This document shows positions 6,052 through 11,818 of a stretch of 11,818 bases of DNA, piece after piece (position 1 is the first letter of the stretch; every line of letters begins with the position of its first letter). This stretch comes from an uncultured Collinsella sp. (GTDB lineage Bacteria > Actinomycetota > Coriobacteriia > Coriobacteriales > Coriobacteriaceae). Location: positions 1-11,818 of the forward strand of contig URSO01000064.1 of assembly GCA_900550415.1 (NCBI GenBank). The letters are read 5' to 3'. The position numbers and the translations under genes are program-made. The notes below the pieces were generated by a model, which was given only the letters and a program-made list of their open reading frames with translations, did not search any database and was not told the origin of the DNA.

Positions 6052-6068
6052 CCGGGCCTTATGCCCGG
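6052..6068 (-). other. Hairpin in the P1 peptidase leader
   Basis: CCGGGC (6052-6057, from + reading) and GCCCGG (6063-6068) pair around a 5-base loop, 24 bp upstream of the peptidase start. An adjacent palindrome, CGGTTTTCCG, lies between it and the ribosome binding site. Neither has a clear T-run in the - direction. Confidence 0.35.
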
Positions 6069-6098
6069 TCGGGATCCGTACGGTACGCCGAAATTGTA

Positions 6099-6121
6099 GG
6101 CGCTGGGGGATACCCAGCGCC
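6099..6121 (-). terminator. Possible weak terminator after maf
   Basis: GGCGCTGGG (6099-6107) and CCCAGCGCC (6113-6121) form a perfect 9-bp stem with a 5-base loop, nine bases past the maf stop. In the - direction it is followed by TACAATTTCGG and not by a real T-run. It may end or attenuate transcription before the P1 peptidase gene. Confidence 0.45.
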
Positions 6122-6129
6122 AGATGCAA

Positions 6130-6711
6130 TTACGATAGTTTTTGAATCGCACGCGCGACGCGAGCGATGGGCAGGCCCACCACGTTGTAGAAGTCGCCCG
6201 AAATATCATGCACGAGCATGCGCCCGCCGACGCCCTGGATGCCGTAGGCGCCGGCTTTGTCCATGGGCTCGCCCGAGGCGACGTAGCGCTCAATCTGCTC
6301 GTCGGTGAGCTCATAGAACGTCACGTCGGTCACATCGACAAACGACAGGCTCTCGGCGGCGTGCGGGGCTGTGGCGTCTCCGGCTCTAACGATGCAGACG
6401 CCGGTTGCGACCTGATGCGTGCGCCCGGAGAGCTCGTGGAGCATGGTACGGGCTTCGTCCTCGTTTGCCGGCTTACCCAAAATCTTGCCATCGAAGGTGA
6501 CGATGGTGTCGGCCGCGATGGTCAGCTCACTGGGATCGGCGTGCTCGGCGGCAACGGCGGCAGCCTTAGCGCGAGCCAAGCGCTCGACAAGCGTAAGCGG
6601 GGCCTCGTCATCAAAAGGAGTCTCGTCGATGTCAGCGGGAATGACGCGGATGTCGTAGCCCGCTTCGCGCATCAACTCGATGCGGCGCGGTGATTGCGAA
6701 GCCAAAATCAT
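6130..6711 (-). CDS. maf: Maf family nucleoside triphosphate pyrophosphatase (dTTP/UTP pyrophosphatase type)
   Basis: Maf proteins hydrolyse non-canonical or specific NTPs to NMP plus pyrophosphate, a house-cleaning role. The 193-residue protein begins with the family signature ILASQSPRR (2-10). It has AADTIV (66-71) with the catalytic Asp68, LGKP (78-81), SGRTHQVATG (95-104), and DKAGAYGIQG with DFYNVVGLP (151-160, 173-181). The AGAYGIQG form is typical of the YhdE branch acting on dTTP and UTP. The start codon overlaps the stop of the upstream DJ-1 gene as ATGA, and no clear ribosome binding site is seen, so translational coupling is likely. A possible weak terminator follows. Confidence 0.93.
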   Translation of the reverse strand: MILASQSPRRIELMREAGYDIRVIPADIDETPFDDEAPLTLVERLARAKAAAVAAEHADPSELTIAADTIVTFDGKILGKPANEDEARTMLHELSGRTHQVATGVCIVRAGDATAPHAAESLSFVDVTDVTFYELTDEQIERYVASGEPMDKAGAYGIQGVGGRMLVHDISGDFYNVVGLPIARVARAIQKLS

Positions 6712-7250
6712 AGCTGAATGCCCTCGGCAACCTTCTCGACAGCCTTGTCTCCAGCGAGCGTACGCAGCAGCTCAAGCGCAAAGGGGAGTGACTGGGCCAT
6801 GCCGCTGGCGGTGATGATGTTGCCGTCGTGCGTGACCTTGTCGCCGGTATAGGCGCCCTCGGGGAAGCTCTTCTCAAAGCCGGGGAAGCACGTGGCATGG
6901 CGTCCCTCGAGCAGGTCAAGCTCGCCCAGGATAAACGGGGCGGCGCAGATGGCGGCAACATGCTTGGTCGCGGCGAACTCGCAGACTACGTCGCAGACGC
7001 GCTGATCGGCGCGCAGGTTGGTGGCGCCGGGCAGACCGCCGGGCAGCACGACGCAGTCATACTCGTTAAAGTTAATCTCGTCAAAGAGTACGTCGCAGGT
7101 TACGGGAATCTGCAGCGAGCTTACGACCTCGCGCGTGGGCATGATCGAGACAAGCGTGGCGCGCACGCCGCCGCGACGCATGACATCGACCATGGTCAGG
7201 CATTCAATAGTTTCAAAGCCATCGGCGGCGAGAACGGCAACGCTGGGCAT
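6708..7250 (-). CDS. DJ-1/PfpI (YajL-like) family protein
   Basis: This 180-residue protein has the DJ-1 layout: N-terminal AADGFETIE with Glu16 at the place of the conserved active-site Glu, CVVLPGGLPGATNL (66-79), and the nucleophile elbow AAICAAP with Cys102. Members of this clade are reported as chaperones, glyoxalases or protein/nucleotide deglycases; the exact activity is debated and cannot be read here. The start at 7250 is chosen because AAAGGAA lies six bases upstream and the conserved core begins immediately (MPSVAVLAADG). Longer in-frame openings up to 7415 run into the upstream methyltransferase end and show no family sequence. The ATGA overlap with maf makes a small stress or house-cleaning pair. 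No clear promoter is seen in the 106-bp gap upstream. Confidence 0.9.
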   Translation of the reverse strand: MPSVAVLAADGFETIECLTMVDVMRRGGVRATLVSIMPTREVVSSLQIPVTCDVLFDEINFNEYDCVVLPGGLPGATNLRADQRVCDVVCEFAATKHVAAICAAPFILGELDLLEGRHATCFPGFEKSFPEGAYTGDKVTHDGNIITASGMAQSLPFALELLRTLAGDKAVEKVAEGIQL

Positions 7251-7356
7251 GAGGGTTCCTTTCATAGGCGGCATACAATTAGCCGTCTTATACCCCGAAG
7301 ACCTCCGCTTGCCACGCTCGATTTCCCAATGATTTTTCTGAGCAATGATTAAGTGG

Positions 7357-8670
7357 CTAGTTGCGCTTGAGGTGGACGACGGTTTCGCAGTGGAAGGTTT
7401 GCGGGAACAGGTCAACTGGCGTGATCTTTACGGGGGAGAAGGTGCCTTCTTCGACAAAGCGTTTGAGATCGCGCGCCAGGGTGGCCGGGTCGCAGCTCAC
7501 GTAGGCGATATCGCGGGCACTCGTGCTGGCGATAAGGTCGATCGCCTCGGGGGCGAGGCCTGCACGCGGCGGGTCGACCACCAGGACATCGGCGTCCTGA
7601 TCGGGGAACTCGCGCACCGCGTCGCCGCCGATGACGTCGACGTTATCGAGTTTGTTGATCTCTAGGTTACGGCGCAGGTCGCGCACGGCCGGGCCGTAGG
7701 CCTCGACGGCGGCAACAAAGTCGCAGCGGCGGGCGAGCGGCAGGGTGAAGGTTCCAGCTCCGCAATACAGGTCCACGGCAAGTTCGTCTTCCTGCGGGTC
7801 GAGCGCCTCCATGACAAGCTCGATCAAAATCTCGGCACCCTTTGTGTTGACCTGGAAAAACGACGGGGCCGAAAGGCGCATCTGGCCGTCGGCGATGTTC
7901 TCGGTCCAGGAGCCCTCGCCGGCGAGCATCTCAACCTTGGAGACGCGGCGGGCCTTCTTTTCACCCTTGCTCATAACGCGCACTATGCTCGTGGGGTGTG
8001 CGGCGTCTGCCAGCACGCGCGAGACTTGCGAGCGCGGAAACGACCCCGTGGGCGTCCAGAGTGCGACCTCGAGTGCCTTGGTGCGGCGCGATGCGCGAAT
8101 GCCCACGCGTTCGAGCCCCAAGTCATGGCTGCCGCTTAGATAGTTGAGTGCGCCGACGACTGATTTGAGCGCCTTCGGGAAGCGCTTATCGAACAGAGGA
8201 CACGTATCAACAGTCACGATTTTGCTGGGGTCGACACCGTGCATGCCCAGGCGCACACGACCGTTGACGACGGTCGGTTCGAGCTCAATTTTATTGCGGT
8301 AGCCCCAATCGTCCTTGGTGTGGCGGATGGGCTGCACCAGCTCGTCGACTTGCTCAGGGGTGAACTTGCCGATGCGCTCGAGCGTGGAGCGCAGGTTTTG
8401 CTCCTTGGCGGCAAGCTGAGCGGTGCGTGAGAGGTTGCCCCACGAGCAGCCACCGCAGATGCCCACGAAGGGGCAGGGAGGCTGAATTCGATCGGGGCTC
8501 GGCTCCAGAATCTCGGTGGCGCGGGCGCGCATAAACGATTTGCCGTCCTGCACGATCTCGGCCTCGACGGTGTCGCCTGCCACGGCGCCCTGCACAAAGA
8601 CGGCCTTGCCGTTGTCGGCGTGCGCCAACCCGTCGGCGCCGTAGGTCATCGATTCTATATTGAGCTTCAT
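7357..8670 (-). CDS. rlmD: 23S rRNA (uracil-C5)-methyltransferase, RlmD/RumA-type, Fe-S class
   Basis: The enzyme adds a methyl group from S-adenosylmethionine to C5 of a uridine in 23S rRNA. The 437-residue protein opens with a TRAM-like beta domain (about 1-55), followed by Cys66-x5-Cys72-x2-Cys75 and Cys157, the four ligands of a [4Fe-4S] cluster. The SAM site is DLYCGAGTFTLPLA (from 300). VDPPRAG follows, then the nucleophile motif SCDPATLARD with Cys393, and the general base Glu429 in HCETVVHL. The SCDP form differs from the more usual SCNP. The start at 8670 begins the TRAM domain directly; ATGs at 8684 and 8706 would add short tails without family sequence. Target uridine (RlmD against RlmC/RlmCD site) cannot be decided. 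The ppk1 terminator lies just upstream. Confidence 0.9.
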   Translation of the reverse strand: MKLNIESMTYGADGLAHADNGKAVFVQGAVAGDTVEAEIVQDGKSFMRARATEILEPSPDRIQPPCPFVGICGGCSWGNLSRTAQLAAKEQNLRSTLERIGKFTPEQVDELVQPIRHTKDDWGYRNKIELEPTVVNGRVRLGMHGVDPSKIVTVDTCPLFDKRFPKALKSVVGALNYLSGSHDLGLERVGIRASRRTKALEVALWTPTGSFPRSQVSRVLADAAHPTSIVRVMSKGEKKARRVSKVEMLAGEGSWTENIADGQMRLSAPSFFQVNTKGAEILIELVMEALDPQEDELAVDLYCGAGTFTLPLARRCDFVAAVEAYGPAVRDLRRNLEINKLDNVDVIGGDAVREFPDQDADVLVVDPPRAGLAPEAIDLIASTSARDIAYVSCDPATLARDLKRFVEEGTFSPVKITPVDLFPQTFHCETVVHLKRN

Positions 8671-8671
8671 A

Positions 8672-8717
8672 TCCCTGCCTGTCATTCGCGTTGTTATTCG
8701 CACCATGGTAGCAGGGA
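8672..8717 (-). promoter_or_regulatory. Possible leader hairpin covering the rlmD ribosome binding site
   Basis: TCCCTGC (8672-8678 on +) and GCAGGGA (8711-8717) are perfect inverted copies. On the transcript the inner arm GCAGGGA is the only ribosome-binding-like sequence before the ATG at 8670, so pairing would hide it. The stem is only 7 bp with a 32-nt loop. Confidence 0.3.
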
Positions 8718-8762
8718 AAAGCGCCCCGCATCCGAGGCTTTCCTCAAATGCGGGGCGCTTCT
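8715..8762 (-). terminator. Intrinsic terminator after ppk1
   Basis: AAGCGCCCCGCAT (8719-8731) and ATGCGGGGCGCTT (8748-8760) form a perfect 13-bp GC-rich stem around a 16-nt loop that holds a smaller GAGG/CCTC pair. In the - direction it is followed by TTTTCCC. It separates ppk1 from the methyltransferase gene. Confidence 0.8.
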
Positions 8763-8783
8763 ACAAACTGCTTCTACAAACGA

Positions 8784-11231
8784 CTATTTCGTCTTACCGG
8801 TAATGAGCGTCTTAAGACCCAGGCCGATCAGGCCCAAGCCCATGCGCACGCGGCCGGGGCGATGGCGCTCGATGGCCTTGGTCTTGCCGGCGGGTTTCTC
8901 GCGGCGGGCGCTTGCATGGGGCGCGGACTTGACGGTCTGCGGCTGAGGCTGGGGCTGGGGCGCAGGCTCGGGTTCGGATTCCAGGTCGGGTTCAATGACG
9001 GTTGCCTGGACCGCCTGGACCTTGGGAACGTCCGCCTGGGGCTTGGGCTTGGGGCCCAGAACAGGTGCGGATTCCGGTTTTGCTTTGGCGACGGGCTCCG
9101 AAGCCACGGCTGCGGACTCGGCGTTGCGATAAGCGCGCTCCAACAGGAACTCCTGCGAGTTAAAGGGCTTCTCACCCTCTTTTCGCTCTACGGGAACCCA
9201 GGTGCCGTCGCTCGTCAGGCTACGTGCCTTCACGTTGTCGCGCAGCTGCACGCCCATGTACTCGTGCACCAGCGCGCGACAGGTGGGGTCGAGCACGGGG
9301 AAGGCGATCTCCACGCGATGCTCGGTGTTGCGTGTCATCATGTCGGCAGAACTCAGGTAGATCATGTCCGAGTCCACGCCGAAGGCATAGACACGCGCGT
9401 GCTCCAAGAAACGTCCGACGATAGAACGTACGTGCACGTTTTCGGTCTTGCCCGCAATGTTGGGCTTCAGGCACGAGATGCCGCGGATGATCATGTCCAC
9501 GCGCACGCCGGCACACGATGCCTCGGAGATCTTGTCGATGACCTCGCGGTCGGTCAGCGAGTTGAGCTTAAAGAACACGCGGGCGGGCTCGCCGGCGAGC
9601 GCACGTTGTATCTCGCGGTCCAGACCGCGCATGATGAGCGGCTTAAGGCCGACGGGCGCCACGCCCAAAAAGCGGTAGTCGCCGCGCAGGTTGCCCAGCG
9701 ACAGGTTGCGGAAGAACAGGTTGGCGTCCTCGCCGATGCCGGGATGGGCGGTCATGAGCATAAAGTCGCTGTAGAGCTTGGCCGTCTTCTCGTTAAAGTT
9801 GCCGGTGCCCAGCAGCGTCAGACGCGTTAGCGCCATGCCTTCGCGATAGGTGAGCTGGCAGATCTTGGAGTGGCACTTAAAGCCCTCAGAGCCGTAGATG
9901 ACGGTGCAGCCGGCCTCTTCCAGGCGCTCGGCCCACTCGATGTTGTTCTGCTCGTCAAAGCGCGCGCGGAGCTCCATGAGCACCGTGACCTCTTTGCCGT
10001 TCTCGGCGGCATCGATCAGTGACTCGCACAGGCGGCTCTGCTTGGCCACGCGGTAGAGCGTGATGCGCAGTGAGATGCACTCGGGGTCGTAGGCGGCCTC
10101 GTGCACCAGATCCAGGAAGGGGTTCATGGCCTCATAGGGATAAAAGAGCAGCTTGTCGTGCTGAAGTACCTGCTCGCGGATGGAGCGGGTCATATCGATG
10201 GTGGGGTTGGGCTGCGGCTTAAACGGTGTAAAGAGCAGCTCGTTGCGCAGGTGCTCGGGAATTTTGCCCTCGATGCCAAAGACGTAGCCCAGGTCGAGTG
10301 GGATATCGCAGGTAAAAACCGAGCGGCGCGAAAGCTCGAGCGCTTTGCGGATGGTCTTGAGCGTCGCCTTCTCGAGCGAACCGGAGACGGCAAGCACCAC
10401 CGGCTGCAGGCGCAAACGCTTTTTGAGGATGCGCTTCATGTGCTGGCGGTAATCCTCTTCCTCCTCGACGCCCTCGCCGTCCGGGTCGATATCGGCATTG
10501 CGGGTGACGCGGATCAGAGCGCGGTCGAGCGGCTTATAGGAGCCAAAGCAGCTGTCCAAGCAGGCAAGAATGACGTCCTCGAGCAAGATGTAGGAGTAGG
10601 TGCCGGCGGGCGAGGGAATCTCGACCACGCGGTTCATCGAGGCGGGAATCTCGATGAGGCCCAGCAGACTTTCCTCGTCCGTGACACCGTCCAGTCCGCA
10701 AGCTAGATAGAGTGCGCCGTTGCGCAGGTTGGGGAAGGGGTGGCGCGGGTCAATGACCAACGGCGAGATGACCGGCGACACGTAGGCCTGGAAGTAGCGG
10801 GTGACAAAGGTGCGCTCCTCGGGCGTAAGTGAATCGATGCGAGCGCGGTGAACGCCCAAGGCGTCGAGTTTGCCCTCGATGCTCTTGAAGATGGACTCCC
10901 AACGGGTAAGGAGTTCGGGCAGCTCTGCCATGACGGCATCGACCTGTTCGGAGGCGGTCAAATTGCTCTTGTTGTCCACGGGCTGTTTTTTGAGTTCTGC
11001 CAGGTCGGACAGGCCGCCCACGCGCACCATGAGAAACTCGTCGAGGTTGGACTCGAAGATTGACACGAACTTGAGGCGCTCAAACAGCGGGACGGTCTCG
11101 TCGAAGGCCTCGTCAAGCACGCGGTTGTCAAAGCGCAGCCAGCTAAGCTCTCGGTTTTGCGTATACGAAAAATCACGCGGCGGCTTGCGCAGCTTGGCGG
11201 CCTTTTGCTTCTTTTCGATTTTGCTCGGCAT
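8784..11231 (-). CDS. ppk1: Polyphosphate kinase 1 with C-terminal low-complexity extension
   Basis: PPK1 reversibly polymerises the ATP gamma-phosphate into polyphosphate, often at the membrane. Of 815 residues, the first ~700 are a full PPK1. Seen are NRELSWLRFDNRVLDEA near the N-terminus, ESNLDEFLMVRVGG, and LMELRARFDEQNNIEWAERL. FKCHSKI follows, with His454, the expected autophosphorylated histidine, and then EHARVYAFG with the second active-site His611. After about residue 703 comes an extension rich in Ala, Pro, Glu and Lys, including EPEPAPQPQPQPQ, ending in a basic, Gly/Leu-rich stretch (RVRMGLGLIGLGLKTLITGK). That tail is not part of the standard fold. ATGs at 11231 and 11237 are both possible; a TTG further up at 11273 is less likely. 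A GC hairpin (11249-11263) lies in the leader. Confidence 0.96.
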   Translation of the reverse strand: MPSKIEKKQKAAKLRKPPRDFSYTQNRELSWLRFDNRVLDEAFDETVPLFERLKFVSIFESNLDEFLMVRVGGLSDLAELKKQPVDNKSNLTASEQVDAVMAELPELLTRWESIFKSIEGKLDALGVHRARIDSLTPEERTFVTRYFQAYVSPVISPLVIDPRHPFPNLRNGALYLACGLDGVTDEESLLGLIEIPASMNRVVEIPSPAGTYSYILLEDVILACLDSCFGSYKPLDRALIRVTRNADIDPDGEGVEEEEDYRQHMKRILKKRLRLQPVVLAVSGSLEKATLKTIRKALELSRRSVFTCDIPLDLGYVFGIEGKIPEHLRNELLFTPFKPQPNPTIDMTRSIREQVLQHDKLLFYPYEAMNPFLDLVHEAAYDPECISLRITLYRVAKQSRLCESLIDAAENGKEVTVLMELRARFDEQNNIEWAERLEEAGCTVIYGSEGFKCHSKICQLTYREGMALTRLTLLGTGNFNEKTAKLYSDFMLMTAHPGIGEDANLFFRNLSLGNLRGDYRFLGVAPVGLKPLIMRGLDREIQRALAGEPARVFFKLNSLTDREVIDKISEASCAGVRVDMIIRGISCLKPNIAGKTENVHVRSIVGRFLEHARVYAFGVDSDMIYLSSADMMTRNTEHRVEIAFPVLDPTCRALVHEYMGVQLRDNVKARSLTSDGTWVPVERKEGEKPFNSQEFLLERAYRNAESAAVASEPVAKAKPESAPVLGPKPKPQADVPKVQAVQATVIEPDLESEPEPAPQPQPQPQTVKSAPHASARREKPAGKTKAIERHRPGRVRMGLGLIGLGLKTLITGKTK

Positions 11232-11248
11232 ATGCATCTGTCCGTTCA

Positions 11249-11263
11249 GTCCCCGCAGGGGAC
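11249..11263 (-). other. Short GC hairpin just before the ppk1 start
   Basis: GTCCCC (11249-11254) and GGGGAC (11258-11263) form a 6-bp stem with a 3-base loop, 11 bp before the upstream ATG choice (11237) for ppk1. It may affect ribosome access, since no strong Shine-Dalgarno sequence is seen for this gene. Confidence 0.35.
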
Positions 11264-11279
11264 GATAGCCCAACTCTAT

Positions 11280-11700
11280 TTACTATTGTCTCAATTTAGT
11301 CGCCCGCTGGCACGGACGTATCGCGCGAACGGTATCTTTACCTACTTCTTACGATGCCCGGCCATAGAACTAACGCTCGCGACACTATTGCTAGCGTTCA
11401 ATATTCTCACTCAACTGATAAGGATGCGTGAATAAGAATGATAGTGAGCTGAATATCATCGAATTCGGTCCAAAACGTGGGCTAGCTTCATTTATATACA
11501 TAAAACCATTTTACCTATGCAATTCTGAATCATGGATTTATAGATGCGATGGGGGATAATTAATAGGAAAAAGAGCGTTTACCTTAGAAAAGTTACTTTA
11601 GAGCGCCGAAGTGCATCATGGGGGAATCACATGCGATATACCGTTCATCGCACTTTGTTGACCGTTCGGGGGCGAGGTGGAATTGCGGGTGGAATTTGGA
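11280..11700. other. Gene-free, AT-rich intergenic region
   Basis: I see no credible coding sequence here; the short open frames lack ribosome binding sites and family sequence. The middle (about 11400-11610) is clearly richer in A and T than all neighbours. It contains TGAAT half-sites at 11429, 11450 and 11526. A broken dyad has ATATTC and GAATAT ends (11401-11406 and 11449-11455 area), and TGCGAT-N9-ATCGCA spans 11632-11652. It must contain the promoters of the divergent ppk1 and the gene at 11788, but no convincing -35/-10 pair was found. Confidence 0.5.
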
Positions 11701-11706
11701 TATAAC
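11701..11706 (+). promoter_or_regulatory. Candidate -10 box for the gene at 11788
   Basis: TATAAC differs from the consensus at one base and lies 82 bp before the start codon, which would put both leader hairpins in the mRNA. No good -35 is found at 16-18 bp. Confidence 0.3.
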
Positions 11707-11722
11707 TAGAGCTGTCAGCAAG

Positions 11723-11771
11723 CAGCGCCCGTTACGGAAGGGCGCTGAGAGATTCGGCCGAAAGGCCCGAA
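11723..11771 (+). promoter_or_regulatory. Two leader hairpins before the putative arcA start
   Basis: Hairpin 1 pairs CAGCGCCC (11723-11730) with GGGCGCTG (11740-11747) around a 9-base loop. Hairpin 2 pairs TTCGGCC (11753-11759) with GGCCCGAA (11764-11771) around a GAAA tetraloop with one bulged C. They sit between the candidate promoter and a strong ribosome binding site. I could not match them to a known riboswitch class. Confidence 0.5.
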
Positions 11772-11787
11772 AGAAAGGTAGGAGGCC

Positions 11788-11818
11788 ATGACGAAAGGTC
11801 TGCACGTGCCTTCCGAGA
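11788..11818 (+). CDS. arcA: Start of probable arginine deiminase (partial)
   Basis: The frame reads MTKGLHVPSE and runs off the window. AGGAGG (11780-11785) lies just before the ATG, so this is a well-initiated gene. Arginine deiminases usually begin with a GLHV-x-SEIG-like segment leading into the first substrate-binding loop, which fits. The enzyme converts arginine to citrulline and ammonia, the first step of the ADI pathway that yields ATP through carbamoyl phosphate. Only ten residues are visible, so the name is an inference from this start. The gene diverges from ppk1 and has a structured leader. Confidence 0.5.
   Translation, partial: MTKGLHVPSE

Noticed and set aside
11232..11273. 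TTG start for ppk1 adding 14 residues
   Set aside because: Rare start codon, no ribosome site, and the extension covers the leader hairpin; ATGs at 11237 and 11231 are simpler.
11676..11690. T-box-like string GGTGGAATTGCGGGT
   Set aside because: The core of a T-box needs UGGNACC; here CC is TT, no stem I elements or following terminator are seen, and a -10-like box lies downstream of it.
11731..11739. ACGG in a hairpin loop, as in the mini-ykkC guanidine-II riboswitch
   Set aside because: That class needs two hairpins with ACGR loops; the second loop here is GAAA.
11740..11751. TPP-riboswitch-like CTGAGAG
   Set aside because: The other required blocks of the TPP aptamer are absent on both sides.
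11593..11805. 70-codon open frame on - near the right edge
   Set aside because: It runs antisense through the leader and ribosome site of the gene at 11788 and has no recognisable features.

Overview
The window is high-GC, with compact bacterial gene layout. The protein set (Pta, UDP-galactopyranose mutase with a family 2 glycosyltransferase, P1/DmpA peptidase, Maf, DJ-1/PfpI, Fe-S RNA m5U methyltransferase, PPK1, and the probable start of an arginine deiminase) suggests a gut actinobacterium of the Coriobacteriia, most likely Collinsella or a close relative. This placement rests on gene content and codon usage, not on a marker gene. No rRNA, tRNA, CRISPR array or insertion sequence was seen.

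Left part (1-2350): the last codons of a probable amino-acid ABC transporter ATPase, then a class I amidotransferase-like (peptidase C26) gene on +. Convergent to it is phosphotransacetylase (pta) on -. A symmetric, probably bidirectional terminator separates them. pta and glf diverge from a promoter region with two TATAAT boxes arranged as an inverted repeat.

Middle (2428-5026): glf and an overlapping GT2 glycosyltransferase form a two-gene module on +, consistent with making and transferring galactofuranose. The 372-bp gap after it is the most unusual part of the window. It holds two copies, in opposite orientation, of a hairpin-bearing element of about 77 bp. The inner stems differ by compensating changes, and each copy sits between perfect 21-22 bp inverted arms that are unrelated between copies. 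Between the copies lies a 20-codon relic of the 3' end of a second GT2-type gene on -.

Right part (5027-11237): all genes are on -. In the direction of transcription they are ppk1, an intrinsic terminator, an RlmD-type 23S rRNA m5U methyltransferase, a DJ-1/PfpI protein, Maf (ATGA overlap with the DJ-1 gene), and a P1-family Ntn-type aminopeptidase. PPK1 carries a low-complexity C-terminal extension of about 110 residues ending in a basic, Gly/Leu-rich tail.

End (11238-11818): about 550 bp without a credible gene, AT-rich in its middle. It holds the divergent control regions of ppk1 and of a gene starting at 11788 whose first ten residues fit arginine deiminase (ArcA). Two hairpins lie in that gene's leader just before a strong ribosome binding site.
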